A DNA stretch of 64,000 nucleotides, from NCBI GenBank assembly GCA_051000345.1, contig JBPCOJ010000100.1:1-64000 (forward strand). Reading direction: 5' to 3'. Source of the DNA: JBHENC01 sp051000345. GTDB lineage: Bacteria > Acidobacteriota > Blastocatellia > Pyrinomonadales > Pyrinomonadaceae. The translations under genes were made by a program, and so were the position numbers. Under the pieces are notes generated by a model that had not been told where the DNA came from, did not search any database, and saw only the letters and a program-made list of their open reading frames with translations. Positions 18,050-27,072 of the stretch are shown here, in pieces. How positions within the stretch are numbered: position 1 is the stretch's first letter; each line of letters begins with the position of its first letter.

Positions 18050-18124
18050 CGAATGCGAAAAAGCGTTGCAAAAAATGTAGTGCCGTGCTCTCGCCGCGCC
18101 TAGAGCGAAACGCGCAGGATAATT

Positions 18125-18670
18125 TTATTTGCTGCTATTGTTGCGCCGCGCCGTGGATTTGCGCCCCTTGTGCGAATGTGTGTGCGAGTGTTTCTGCCCG
18201 TTGCCGTTGTGCGAATGTGTATGCGTGTTTGAATGCCGCGCGCCGTCTGTGATGATTTGCGCTGGCAGTGTCGTAAAGAGCTTGCCGTGTTTGACGCCTT
18301 TCAAACTAAGGAGCGCATCGGCGAGTTCACGAACTGCTTTCGTGCGCCCGCGCAAGACAATTACTTCCATGCAATCGTCGTGGCTGATGTGAACATGCAG
18401 CACGGAAATAACCATCTCGTGATGATCGTGTTGCAGCGCGGCCATCTGGTCGGAGAGTTCGTGCGCGTGGTGATCGTAAACGAGCGTCAGCGTGCCTAAT
18501 ACTTCCACGTCGCCCGCCCGCTCTTCGAGGCGCGATTGAACGAGCGCATCACGAATCAAATCACGCAGTGCTTCGGAGCGCGTCGCGTATTTTCGCTCCG
18601 CCACTAATTTATCGAAGCTTTCCAGCAGATCGTTCTCGATGCTCACGCCGAAGCGCAGTAGTTCGCTCAC
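18125..18670 (-). CDS. nikR: NikR-type nickel-responsive regulator
   Basis: A 181-residue ribbon-helix-helix regulator. The N-terminus LLRFGVSIENDLLESFDKLV and RSEALRDLIRDAL form the RHH DNA-binding unit. The C-terminal ACT-like domain has the nickel ligands: His in YDHHAHELS, then HVHISHDDCMEVIVLRG with the conserved His-x-His and Cys. The family is usually 130-150 residues; here a 35-residue tail carries two HTHSH-type clusters and ends in basic residues, an extra metal-binding or DNA-binding extension. Start is GTG with GGAG about eight bases upstream. It sits between the NicO gene and the receptor operon and has a candidate own operator at 18707-18733. Confidence 0.92.
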   Translation of the reverse strand: MSELLRFGVSIENDLLESFDKLVAERKYATRSEALRDLIRDALVQSRLEERAGDVEVLGTLTLVYDHHAHELSDQMAALQHDHHEMVISVLHVHISHDDCMEVIVLRGRTKAVRELADALLSLKGVKHGKLFTTLPAQIITDGARHSNTHTHSHNGNGQKHSHTHSHKGRKSTARRNNSSK

Positions 18671-18706
18671 TGAATATTCTCCACTATCATTTTGTTCATT
18701 TCTTCG

Positions 18707-18733
18707 ATTACACGATTCTCATATTCGTAGCAC
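18707..18733. promoter_or_regulatory. Candidate NikR autoregulatory operator
   Basis: ATTACAC and GTAGCAC separated by 13 bases, 37-63 bases upstream of the NikR start. It matches the element upstream of the TonB receptor in spacing and in half-site sequence (see 18023-18049). Confidence 0.45.
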
Positions 18734-18857
18734 GCTTGCCGTGTATATTCCAGCCGCCGCCGGATTTATTCCCCGTGAGTTTTAAGTTATGCAGCTTTTT
18801 TCTGAAGCGCGTTTTCGCACGGGAATTCATCTTCCGGCGAATACACACACCGCTTTT

Positions 18858-20510
18858 TCATTTGAGCGAAAGCGTTGCCGATAGAGACGGCACATTGTAT
18901 CCGGCCTGCGCGAGCGCTTCGTAGCAAATGCCCGCGCCGACGCACGCGATGATAAGGGCGCTGACGACGGGCAGCACGCGCACAAGGCGGTTTCCGGCGA
19001 CGCTCGCCGGACGCTTCATCCAGCGCCCTGCGTAAACGAACGCGAACCCGATTGCGGTCAGCGTCCCCGCCAGTCCGATGCTGAACGCCAAGACGAGAAC
19101 CATGCCGTAGCCGACACGGTGCAAGGCAATCGCCGAAAGCAGCACGACGAGCGCCGACGGGCAGGGAAGCAATCCGCCCGAAATGCCGAGCGCGAGAAGG
19201 CTGCGCCAAGTCACGCGCCCGCCGTCTCCTCCCGGCGGAAGATGCGTGTGCGCGCTCCCGCCGCCATGCGAGTGCCTGAAGGCTTCGGCAGATTGCTGTT
19301 CGGCGTGGTCGTGCGTGTAATCGACAAGCGTTTCATCGAGCGCATCGCGCTGAAGCAAATCGCTTGATTCATTTGATTGTAAGGATTCACCGGCTTGCAA
19401 ATTCGCGGCTGTTGATCGAGCGTTCGGTCTGTTTGTTTTATCGCCGAGTGCAGCGCGCAAGCGGCTGACGAAAAGACTGAAACCGATAGCCAAAACAATC
19501 GCACCGGAGACGAAACTCAAGATAGGAAAGAGCCGTTCGGGAACGATATAGTTCGACGCAAAGAGTGTGACGAGTCCGAGCGCGAAGACGCCGAGCGTAT
19601 GCGTGATCGTCACCGTCAATCCGAGAAATGCGGCGTGCTTGGCCGTGCCGCGCGAGCCGACGAGATATGCGCCGACGATTGTTTTGCCGTGACCGGGCGA
19701 AAGCGCATGAAAAGCGCCGAGCGCGGCGGCAAATAACAGTCCGAGCAGCGCCGTCAACGGAGTTATTTCCCGCACATTGATTAATTCCGCGAGGCGGTCG
19801 CGCGATTGTTCCATAACGCGCCCGTCACGCGTGCGAAGCCCGCTTGCGCCCGCCGGAATAGTGCTTTGTTTGAAGGAGAATTCGGCGATGCGTTCATCGA
19901 GCGGTGCGGCAAGCATGTCCTGCGGATAAAGTTTCAGCTCGTCGGTCACGCCGTTGCCGAAGGCGTTGCTATTGAACACGGCGAGTCCCGGCGCAGGCGT
20001 GACGACAATCTCGTGCCAGCCGATGCGCCCTTTGTTATTCGTGTCCTCAAAGCGCATGTGATGCTCGCGTCCCGCGTCGTTTGCGCTAATCGACGCTTCG
20101 TAATCGCAGACTATTCGCAAGGTCTGTAATCCGCCTGCTCCCTGCGGCAGCGCGATGCTTTTATCGACGACGCGGAGCGGCACGCGTGCATCGTCGATGC
20201 GAAGCACGAGGCCGTCGCCGTATTTGGCGGCTTCGCGTTCGAGGTAAGCATTCAATTCCTCTTTTGAAGGCGCGCCGTTGGAATTGATTGTTTGCAGTTC
20301 CTGAAATGTCGGTATCTCCGCGATGTCAACGACGAAGCGCAGCCGCACTCGATCCGTGCCGGCTTCGATACGCGTGAAATGGTTGATCGTGAAATTGCCG
20401 AGCGGATGCGCGCTGGCCTTTACAACGCATAGCAAAGCGAGAGCAGCAAGGGCAATCAGCATTCCCGCGCGACGGCAATGCTTCATAGCTTGATATCGGC
20501 GATAAAACAT
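18858..20510 (-). CDS. NicO/RcnA-type nickel/cobalt transporter with N-terminal exported domain
   Basis: About 550 residues. A signal-like segment (about 12-32) is followed by HPLGNFTINHFTRIE and a roughly 200-residue beta-rich extracytoplasmic domain. The C-terminal half is a NicO membrane domain: LLFAAALGAFHALSPGHGKT (family His and PGHGKT), VTITHTLGVFALG, then a His-rich loop with DHAEQQ and HSHGGG, and ISGGLLPCPSALVVLL with the conserved PCP. NicO proteins move Ni or Co, as exporters (RcnA) or importers. Several in-frame starts exist; 20510 avoids overlap with the TPR gene and the ATG at 20486 is equally possible. It lies 188 bases before the NikR gene, same direction. Confidence 0.85.
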   Translation of the reverse strand: MFYRRYQAMKHCRRAGMLIALAALALLCVVKASAHPLGNFTINHFTRIEAGTDRVRLRFVVDIAEIPTFQELQTINSNGAPSKEELNAYLEREAAKYGDGLVLRIDDARVPLRVVDKSIALPQGAGGLQTLRIVCDYEASISANDAGREHHMRFEDTNNKGRIGWHEIVVTPAPGLAVFNSNAFGNGVTDELKLYPQDMLAAPLDERIAEFSFKQSTIPAGASGLRTRDGRVMEQSRDRLAELINVREITPLTALLGLLFAAALGAFHALSPGHGKTIVGAYLVGSRGTAKHAAFLGLTVTITHTLGVFALGLVTLFASNYIVPERLFPILSFVSGAIVLAIGFSLFVSRLRAALGDKTNRPNARSTAANLQAGESLQSNESSDLLQRDALDETLVDYTHDHAEQQSAEAFRHSHGGGSAHTHLPPGGDGGRVTWRSLLALGISGGLLPCPSALVVLLSAIALHRVGYGMVLVLAFSIGLAGTLTAIGFAFVYAGRWMKRPASVAGNRLVRVLPVVSALIIACVGAGICYEALAQAGYNVPSLSATLSLK

Positions 20511-20529
20511 AACCGGGCTGTCGAAACTA

Positions 20530-21843
20530 TCACGCATCGATGTTGTGCAGAGTTTGCCGCGCAACGTCTGCCTGAAGAACATTGAAGAAAGGATTTATTT
20601 TAAGGGCGAGTTGAAGATATTTGGCAGCGTCGCGGCGATTGCCGAGCGCTTGATTAATCATGCCTGCGTGATAGCTAATGCGTGCGTCGCGCGTGCCGAG
20701 CCGCATGGCTTCGTCAATCGATTTTTTTGCTCCCGCCAGATCGCCTTTTTTGTAGAGACACCATGCGAGCGCATCGCATGTAAAAATATCGGAGCGCTTG
20801 GCGCGCTCGCTTTGCGCAATGCTCAAGCCGTCGTCGAGCTTCATGTCGTGATTGGCGTAAAAGAGCGCGAGCTGACGCGAGTAAGTGCTGCCGGCGACGG
20901 TTGTGCGTTCGATGAATTCGACGAGATCATACTGCTTCTTTGCTTCATCCGTGCGCCCGAGTTTCTGGTAAAGATCGCCGAGCGCGATGGCCGTGTCTGG
21001 CAGCGGCACGCGATCCAACGCGCGTTTGTAAAAATCTATCGCGGCGTTTGTATCACCGGCGGCGAGGCGCGCGCGGGCTTTGGCGGCGAGAGCAAGATGG
21101 TAGTCGGGAAATACGAAGAGCGCGTGATCGTAGTTGTATTCGGCTTCGGCCAATTTTCCGGCGTTCGTTAATTCATCGCCGAGATGCACATAGCACCATG
21201 CCATGCCTTCGGGGTCGGCGGGCGATGACGATTCGGCAGCGAGGCGCATTGCTTCAATCGCGCCGTCTGTATTGCCGTAGAGCGAACGCAGATACGAAGC
21301 GCGCGCGTAGGATGCCGTGTACGGGCGCAGGTCAAGCATTTGCTGTATGCGAACGCGCGCTTCAGGGTAATTACCTGTTTCGACGAGCGCATCGACAAGC
21401 GCGCCGTATGCTTCGTAGTCGCGCGGGCTTTGCTCAACGGCGTGGCGCGCGACATCGAGCGCTTCATTAAAGCGATGATAAGAAAGCAATAGATAAGCGT
21501 TGAGACTAACGCCTGCGTGATTGTCCGGTGCAACTTCAAAGGAACGCTTGAGCGCTGCTTCGGCTTTCGCGTTGTAACTGAAGTCAGCGGTCTCGCGCGT
21601 CTTCTGCATATAGGCTGCCGCCAGCAGGTTATAACTTTTCGGCGAATCGGGTTCTCTTATAGTTGCATATATCGCTTGTCTGATCAGTGAATCGGCGGGG
21701 GTGGCGCGCTGGTCAACGGCGGGCGTGGCTTCCTGTCCAACCGTTGCCGTTTGAGAATAGTGCTTCGAGATCGCACGGATACCAAATACGATAATCAGAC
21801 CGGCAAGAAAAGTCCCAGCCACAATCAAAAACTTGTTGCGCAT
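20530..21843 (-). CDS. Tetratricopeptide repeat protein
   Basis: A 437-residue protein with one N-terminal membrane anchor (about residues 5-25) and a mostly helical repeat region. TPR-like units with the W/L-G-Y/A pattern run from about residue 65 to the end, for example DYEAYGALVDALVETGNY, AEYNYDHALFVFPDYHLALA and AIALGDLYQKLGRTDEAKKQ. It is probably a periplasmic scaffold. It ends just before the NicO gene and is preceded by the DUF4331 gene with a terminator-like hairpin in between. The partners are unknown. Confidence 0.85.
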   Translation of the reverse strand: MRNKFLIVAGTFLAGLIIVFGIRAISKHYSQTATVGQEATPAVDQRATPADSLIRQAIYATIREPDSPKSYNLLAAAYMQKTRETADFSYNAKAEAALKRSFEVAPDNHAGVSLNAYLLLSYHRFNEALDVARHAVEQSPRDYEAYGALVDALVETGNYPEARVRIQQMLDLRPYTASYARASYLRSLYGNTDGAIEAMRLAAESSSPADPEGMAWCYVHLGDELTNAGKLAEAEYNYDHALFVFPDYHLALAAKARARLAAGDTNAAIDFYKRALDRVPLPDTAIALGDLYQKLGRTDEAKKQYDLVEFIERTTVAGSTYSRQLALFYANHDMKLDDGLSIAQSERAKRSDIFTCDALAWCLYKKGDLAGAKKSIDEAMRLGTRDARISYHAGMINQALGNRRDAAKYLQLALKINPFFNVLQADVARQTLHNIDA

Positions 21844-21890
21844 ATTCGTCCTACCTGCAATTCAGGCTTTTTAAGAGCTTAAACAAAAGT

Positions 21891-21936
21891 TTGAAGCCGG
21901 AGTCGGGTGTTAATGCTCGCCTAACTCCGGCTTCAA
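21891..21936 (-). terminator. Terminator-like hairpin between DUF4331 and TPR genes
   Basis: A 13-bp perfect stem (21891-21903 with 21924-21936, TTGAAGCCGGAGT) with a 20-base loop. Read on the minus strand it is followed by AACTTTTGTTT. It may end or attenuate transcription from the DUF4331 gene into the TPR gene. Confidence 0.6.
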
Positions 21937-22012
21937 GGTTATTTCAACGAGGCGCGGGTGCAAACTCGCGTTGCCGCTTTTTGCTTGTCCGCGCGCCGTC
22001 TAATGTATCGCC

Positions 22013-23644
22013 CTATGGTCTGGGCGTGGGTTGCGCGGGCGCCGTCGCCGTTGCATTCGTATCCGTTGTGCCGACGGCTTGACTCGTCGGAGTATCGTAA
22101 CCGGAACGCGGTGTTCCGAGATACGGGAAGCGTGTCAGGAACGGCACGTCGTTTTGGTTGACGCCGTCGCCGAGCAAATTGTTCGGCGCGACGTTGAAGG
22201 TCGGCGTGAGCGTTGTCGCGCCTGCGAACACGCGCAGTTCGATGTCAACTACATCGTCGCCGGGGCGTCGTCCATTCGGGAAGCCCGCGTTGTCGCCGCC
22301 GAGGAAACCGAGCCGGTTCGGCGTGCCCTGCGCATTAGCCGCACCGGTCGGAGCGATACCCATGTTCAAACGCATGCGTTCCTGCGGCACGGTGTTCGCC
22401 GGTTGACCGGTAAATGCCGCAACGCTGGGATTGGTGGATGTATTCGTTTGCACGTTGAGACCCGGAATTCCCGTCAGGAAAACCGTCGCGACATCATTGC
22501 GCGGCGGAGCCGGAGCCTGGAAGGTCGGATAGAGATCTAACGCCGCTGGCGACCCCGCATAGCCGAACAGCCTGCCGGGTTCGGGATCGAGGATGAAGGG
22601 GAGAAACTGTGCGTCGGCACCGGGCAGCGACGCATTGAATCTGTCCTTCATCGGGAGCGGAACCAGAAGTTCGTTAATGAACGGATTGCCGAGGCGCGAG
22701 ACCTGCACGAAATTACCGGAGAAGGTCGGGGTGCCGCTACGGTCTTCGGGAAAAGCAATCAGTGCCTGACGCGACGAAGCGGAATAAACGCTGATGACGC
22801 CGTTCGGGTCGTTCGGCCCGGTCGGAAAACTTCCGTTAGCCGTCACCGCAGACATCGGCACCTGAATAGCAATGGTGCTGACATTGAAGTTCGCGGTGCC
22901 GTCCACGCCGGGACTATTCGCCAGCGGAATGACGTGGGCGGAGTTAAAGGGACGGAGTCCAAGAAGATCAAAAATCGAGCCGACATCGACAAAGAAACCT
23001 TCGTCGCGTTGACCGGCAAACACCAACGCCGTGCCGAACGTAGTGCTGACGGGTGTCACCGCAGGCGAGCCGAAATTGTTTTCGTAATTCGGCGTCGAAC
23101 GTATGCCGACATTGACGGGCGGCACGGCAAACGGGAAACCGGCTGGCGATCCGGCGGCGGGCGTCGTCGGCGCAACGGTCGAACTCGTCACGTTCGAGCC
23201 GTTTCCTCTAAGCACCGTGACCGAATAAAACTGTTTGATGTTCAAGTTCGGGTCATTAGTGAGGCTGCGCACCGTCCCTGTGTTGTAAAGAAACGTATTC
23301 GGGTTGGACACTACCGTTCTGAAACGGAATACATACTGAATGTCCGTTACGGCGTCGCCGTTGTTGTCGATTCTCAGCGCGTACTGAACGTTATCGTCGA
23401 ACCTGTAAAAGTTCGGGCCGCCCTGCGGCAACTGGAACGGGATAAAGTTCATAATCAGGTTAACCCTTGACGGTTCGTTCGGATCGACAAAGGCGTATAC
23501 GTCGGTTGCGTCAACCTCCGGGTCAACCGATGTTGACGGAGCTTCGCGGTGGCTCGATGCCTGCACGGTCGCGTTCAGCGGGCCGATGGCAAGCATTGAG
23601 AGCACCAGCAGGCCGGTGACGGCAAAATTCAAAAGTCTTCGCAT
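22013..23644 (-). CDS. DUF4331 family secreted protein
   Basis: A 543-residue exported protein. The signal peptide (about 1-30) ends before SSHREAPSTSVDPEVDATDV, the start of the DUF4331 domain, which covers most of the chain with DVYAFVDPNEPSRVNLIMNF, GDAVTDIQYVFRFRT and GIPGLN motifs. The biochemical role of the family is not established. The start at 23644 has GGAAAGGAAGC just upstream; an upstream in-frame start adds residues without support. It is the first gene of a probable DUF4331-TPR-NicO set. Confidence 0.85.
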   Translation of the reverse strand: MRRLLNFAVTGLLVLSMLAIGPLNATVQASSHREAPSTSVDPEVDATDVYAFVDPNEPSRVNLIMNFIPFQLPQGGPNFYRFDDNVQYALRIDNNGDAVTDIQYVFRFRTVVSNPNTFLYNTGTVRSLTNDPNLNIKQFYSVTVLRGNGSNVTSSTVAPTTPAAGSPAGFPFAVPPVNVGIRSTPNYENNFGSPAVTPVSTTFGTALVFAGQRDEGFFVDVGSIFDLLGLRPFNSAHVIPLANSPGVDGTANFNVSTIAIQVPMSAVTANGSFPTGPNDPNGVISVYSASSRQALIAFPEDRSGTPTFSGNFVQVSRLGNPFINELLVPLPMKDRFNASLPGADAQFLPFILDPEPGRLFGYAGSPAALDLYPTFQAPAPPRNDVATVFLTGIPGLNVQTNTSTNPSVAAFTGQPANTVPQERMRLNMGIAPTGAANAQGTPNRLGFLGGDNAGFPNGRRPGDDVVDIELRVFAGATTLTPTFNVAPNNLLGDGVNQNDVPFLTRFPYLGTPRSGYDTPTSQAVGTTDTNATATAPAQPTPRP

Positions 23645-23796
23645 TGTGCTTCCTTTCCTTGAGTGACCCGGAAACCGGGTCTTTAGCAGCGCACTTTTAG
23701 CGTGGCAGGCGCACTGCACAAATTGTTGATGCTTCGGGTTGAGTAGGCTTCGACCGCTCTCGTGGCGGCCAAAGATTCAAACAAATGTACAGGCAC

Positions 23797-23821
23797 TGTA
23801 AGATACAAATGTAAGATACAA
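23797..23821. repeat. Tandem repeat TGTAAGATACAA upstream of DUF4331 gene
   Basis: Two copies of TGTAAGATACAA (23797-23808 and 23810-23821) stand in direct orientation, 13 bases apart start to start, about 155-180 bases upstream of the DUF4331 start. A related TGTACA occurs nearby at about 23786. The 13-base period and position suggest an operator, but the regulator is unknown. Confidence 0.4.
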
Positions 23822-24138
23822 TCATTGCCTGAACAAAATTTCGGTCCTACATGTTATATACGGACAGCCCGGTTGGTTTGGATTACAATTCTCTAGGGAG
23901 AATTTTTTAGCTTTGATTTAGCTTTGTTACGTCGTTAACAGTAATTCAATAAGTCGAAATTAGTCAATCGAAATTCTTTACAAACCATCAATTAAAAATC
24001 TTTTCAAGCAAGTTTTGTAGAACATCTAACTGCAATCTACCGCGCGCCGGAGGATCATGAACATCGTTTATTGATAAATTATTTTGGTCGAAATAAGTTC
24101 TCGGTGTTTGACGATAACGATGTAAAAATGTGTCGAAG
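23822..24138. other. AT-rich intergenic region without recognisable gene
   Basis: More AT-rich than its surroundings, with short runs such as GAATTTTTTAGC near 23904. No coding frame, terminator or known riboswitch was recognised. It separates the metal island from the polysaccharide locus and may hold promoters for both directions. Confidence 0.4.
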
Positions 24139-24621
24139 ATGAAAACAGCTTTAATCGTTCTTTCGCTCGAAGTCGAGGATACGCCTGCGCTCTCCGCAAT
24201 GCTGAGGGCGCAATCACAGACCTACACGCGTTTTTTTAATCCGTTCAAGTTCGACCCGGAAACAATCGCGAGTTTGCTTGCGAAGCGAAACCGGGACGTT
24301 TTTACGGGCATCTACTGGCAAGCCGGGTTGGTAGGTTTTTTTATGCTGCGCGGCTGGGACGCGGGCTTTGATGTTCCCGCTTACGGAGTGCTGATAGACG
24401 AAAGATATAGCGGTTACGCGTTGGCGCAATTATCCTTGAGGATGGCTAAAAGCATCTGCAAGCTGCGCGGGGCGACTCGTCTGCTGCTAAAAGTTCACCC
24501 TGACAACGAGGCGGCAAGAAGCTTGTATGAAGAAGCCTTATTTGTTCAAACAGGAGTCGATACACAAAGCGGCAATTTGATTTATCATTTCGATTTTATG
24601 CGAACGCCCGATAAAAAATAA
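24139..24621 (+). CDS. GNAT-family acetyltransferase, paralog 1
   Basis: A 160-residue GNAT protein. Conserved patterns are GFFMLRGWDAGF, the strand with VPAYGVLIDERYSGYALAQL (acetyl-CoA region) and LLLKVHPDNEAARSLYEE. It is similar throughout to the protein at 41381-41869, which starts with ALGAEDAPLLSAMLLAQ, so both are paralogs. The substrate is probably an amino sugar or nucleotide sugar given the locus, but this is inference. The ATG at 24139 was preferred over a GTG three codons upstream; neither has a clear ribosome site. Confidence 0.75.
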   Translation: MKTALIVLSLEVEDTPALSAMLRAQSQTYTRFFNPFKFDPETIASLLAKRNRDVFTGIYWQAGLVGFFMLRGWDAGFDVPAYGVLIDERYSGYALAQLSLRMAKSICKLRGATRLLLKVHPDNEAARSLYEEALFVQTGVDTQSGNLIYHFDFMRTPDKK

Positions 24622-24827
24622 CAGGAAATAGCCAGCGCTATTCGGTGCATAAGTGTGCGTCACAAAGCGCTTCTTTCAATTGCCGCGTTTACATTCCGGT
24701 GCGGGCGACTGCTTGACGCACCGCCACATGCGCCATTAGATTATCAATTCAACGACTATACAAATCAGGGTATTCTTTGCCCGTCAAACAAGCGACGTTT
24801 GCTTTGCCGTCCGGCAGTAATTACATT

Positions 24828-25724
24828 ATGTTTGAATCCGCTGCTCCGGCAGAACACGGCCTCGCGGCCTCGATTGATTCTCTTCACGACAGCGGCGCGC
24901 CGCTACCCGACAAACCTTTAATTACAGGCGGCATGGGTCACCGCTCGCTGAATTTCGGCGAACTGTGGGCGGCGCGCGAGCTGCTCTATTTTCTGACGTG
25001 GCGCGACATCAAGGTGCGCTACAAACAAACTGCGATGGGCGCGGCGTGGGCAATTGTTCAGCCGCTTGTGACGATGCTCGTCTTTACGCTTTTCTTTAAT
25101 CAATTCGTCGGCGTTTCTTCAAACGGAATTCCGTACCCGATCTTCGCTTATACGGGACTTTTGCCATGGACGTTCTTCGCCAACGCCGTCAACAATTGCA
25201 GCACAAGCCTTGTCAATAATTCAAACCTGATTACGAAAGTTTATTTTCCGCGCTTGTTGATTCCGGCGGCGGCGGTCGCGGCGGGGTTGGTCGATCTCGC
25301 CATCGCGTCGATTATTCTCGTCGGGCTGGCGCTTTATTACGGCCTTGCCGTCACATGGAGCGGTCTGCTGATGTTGCCGCTCTACGTTGCGCTGACAACC
25401 TTGTTTGCGCTCGGCGTCGGCGTGTGGCTCTCTGCTTTGACGGTCAAGTATAGAGATGTGCGTCATGCGTTGCCGTTTGTGCTGCAACTGTGGATGTTCG
25501 CGTCGCCGATTATTTATCCGTCGAGTGTCGTGACTCCGCGCTGGCGCTGGGTACTGCTGGTTAATCCGATGGCCGGGATCATCGAAAATTTCCGCGCGTC
25601 ACTAACCGGCCAAAACGTCAATTGGGAATCGCTCGGATTGGCGACTGTTTTGGTGTTGGCAATGCTCGTCGTCGCCGTTTTTTCGTTTCGCCGTTTTGAG
25701 CGTAGCTTCGCTGACCTTGTTTGA
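24828..25724 (+). CDS. ABC transporter permease for polysaccharide export (Wzm-like)
   Basis: A 298-residue inner-membrane permease of the ABC-2 family. The motif LLYFLTWRDIKVRYKQTAMG marks the cytoplasmic entry helix of O-antigen exporters; about six hydrophobic segments follow from residue 70, with PWTFFANAVNNCSTSLVNNS and SPIIYPSSVVTPRWRWVLL typical of Wzm/TagG. An ATG at 24828 is preferred; a TTG 17 codons upstream would add a less conserved segment. The ATPase gene follows after a few bases. Confidence 0.92.
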   Translation: MFESAAPAEHGLAASIDSLHDSGAPLPDKPLITGGMGHRSLNFGELWAARELLYFLTWRDIKVRYKQTAMGAAWAIVQPLVTMLVFTLFFNQFVGVSSNGIPYPIFAYTGLLPWTFFANAVNNCSTSLVNNSNLITKVYFPRLLIPAAAVAAGLVDLAIASIILVGLALYYGLAVTWSGLLMLPLYVALTTLFALGVGVWLSALTVKYRDVRHALPFVLQLWMFASPIIYPSSVVTPRWRWVLLVNPMAGIIENFRASLTGQNVNWESLGLATVLVLAMLVVAVFSFRRFERSFADLV

Positions 25725-25729
25725 CTACG

Positions 25730-27049
25730 ATGAAACCCATTATCAGAATTGAAAAGCTCTGCAAGCAGTATCGCATCGGCGGTCTGCACGCCGGATACCA
25801 CACCTTTCGCGAAACAATCGCCGGAGCCGTGCTGTCGCCCTACAAGCGTCTGCGCGGAAACGGCTATTCGACAAAGCAAACATTGTGGGCGCTGAAGGAC
25901 GTGAGTTTCGAGGTGCGACAGGGCGAAACGCTCGGCCTGATCGGACAAAACGGAGCGGGCAAATCAACCTTGCTCAAGATTCTCTCGCGCATCACCGAGC
26001 CGACCTCCGGTTATTTTGAACTCTACGGCAGAATCGGCAGCCTCTTGGAAGTCGGCACGGGCTTTCACCCGGATTTGACCGGGCGCGAAAATGTTTTCCT
26101 GAGCGGCGCGATTCACGGCATGGCACGCGCGGAGATCAGTCGCCGCTTCGATGAGATGGTCGCTTTTTCCGAAATCGAGAAGTTTATCGAGACGCCCGTC
26201 AAATGGTATTCGACGGGCATGTACCTACGCCTTGCATTCTCGGTCGCCGCGCATCTCGATACGGAAATACTCATGATGGATGAAGTGCTTGCGGTCGGCG
26301 ATGCGAGCTTCCAGCAAAAGTGCCTGAACAAAATGAACGAGATCAGACAGCAGGGACGCACAATTCTTTTTGTGTCGCACAACATGCCAGCTGTCACCAG
26401 ATTGTGTGAGCGCGTGCTCTGGATTGATAAAGGCCACGTTGTCGGTGATGGTGCGGCGCCCAAGATCGTCAACGATTATATGGGTTCGAGTTTGAAGATC
26501 GGATGCACGCGCGAATGGCTCGATCCATTGAAAGCGCCCGGCGACGACATCGTGCGACTGCGGCGCGTGCGCGTTTGCACTGAAGACGGGCGAACAGCGG
26601 AGACGTTTGATATACGCCATCCGGTCGGCCTCGAAATCGAGTACGAGACGCTCGAACCCGGCCATGTGCTGACGCCTAGCTTCGATTTGTTGAATGAATC
26701 GGGTGTGCATTTGTTCACCGTGCAGGATGTCGGCGCGGAGTGGCGGCGAACGCCGCGCGCAGCAGGCGTTTACACAAGCACCGTGTGGATTCCCGGTAAT
26801 TGTTTATCGGAAGGCAGCCTGCTGGTCAACGCGGCGATTCTATCGCACATTCCGGCGACTCGCCTGCACACACGCGAATATAACGTCGTGACTTTTCAGG
26901 TAGTGGATACTCAGGAAGGAGATTCGGCGCGCGGCGATTACGTCGGGACTGTGCCGGGCGTGATAAGACCTTTGCTGAATTGGACGACGCAGTATTGCGT
27001 CCCGGAAGACGCTCGGCAAGCGAGTCCCGAAGACATGGTTAACGCTTGA
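25730..27049 (+). CDS. ABC transporter ATPase for polysaccharide export (Wzt-like)
   Basis: A 439-residue ATPase. Walker A is GQNGAGKSTLLK; the signature in this family is degenerate (KWYSTGMYLRLAFS); Walker B is ILMMDEVLAVGD; the switch His is in LFVSHN. The ABC domain ends at about residue 255. The remaining 180 residues form a Wzt C-terminal type domain, which binds the glycan end in characterised homologs and defines substrate specificity. Its start ATG lies just behind the permease stop; a TTG three codons upstream overlaps it. Together with the permease it makes a complete exporter. Confidence 0.93.
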   Translation: MKPIIRIEKLCKQYRIGGLHAGYHTFRETIAGAVLSPYKRLRGNGYSTKQTLWALKDVSFEVRQGETLGLIGQNGAGKSTLLKILSRITEPTSGYFELYGRIGSLLEVGTGFHPDLTGRENVFLSGAIHGMARAEISRRFDEMVAFSEIEKFIETPVKWYSTGMYLRLAFSVAAHLDTEILMMDEVLAVGDASFQQKCLNKMNEIRQQGRTILFVSHNMPAVTRLCERVLWIDKGHVVGDGAAPKIVNDYMGSSLKIGCTREWLDPLKAPGDDIVRLRRVRVCTEDGRTAETFDIRHPVGLEIEYETLEPGHVLTPSFDLLNESGVHLFTVQDVGAEWRRTPRAAGVYTSTVWIPGNCLSEGSLLVNAAILSHIPATRLHTREYNVVTFQVVDTQEGDSARGDYVGTVPGVIRPLLNWTTQYCVPEDARQASPEDMVNA

Positions 27050-27072
27050 AAGATTTACCGCTTCTTGCCGGT

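Noticed and set aside
17980..18124. Cobalamin riboswitch upstream of the TonB receptor and cbiM operon
   Set aside because: The 145-base leader is too short and no B12-box-like or other riboswitch core was seen; a NikR site is a better explanation.
22031..22540. Long plus-strand frames opposite the DUF4331 gene
   Set aside because: Arg-rich shadow frames; the minus-strand gene has signal peptide, ribosome site and family match.
24625..24650. Terminator after the first GNAT gene
   Set aside because: The AATAGC/GCTATT stem is only six pairs and has no T-run.
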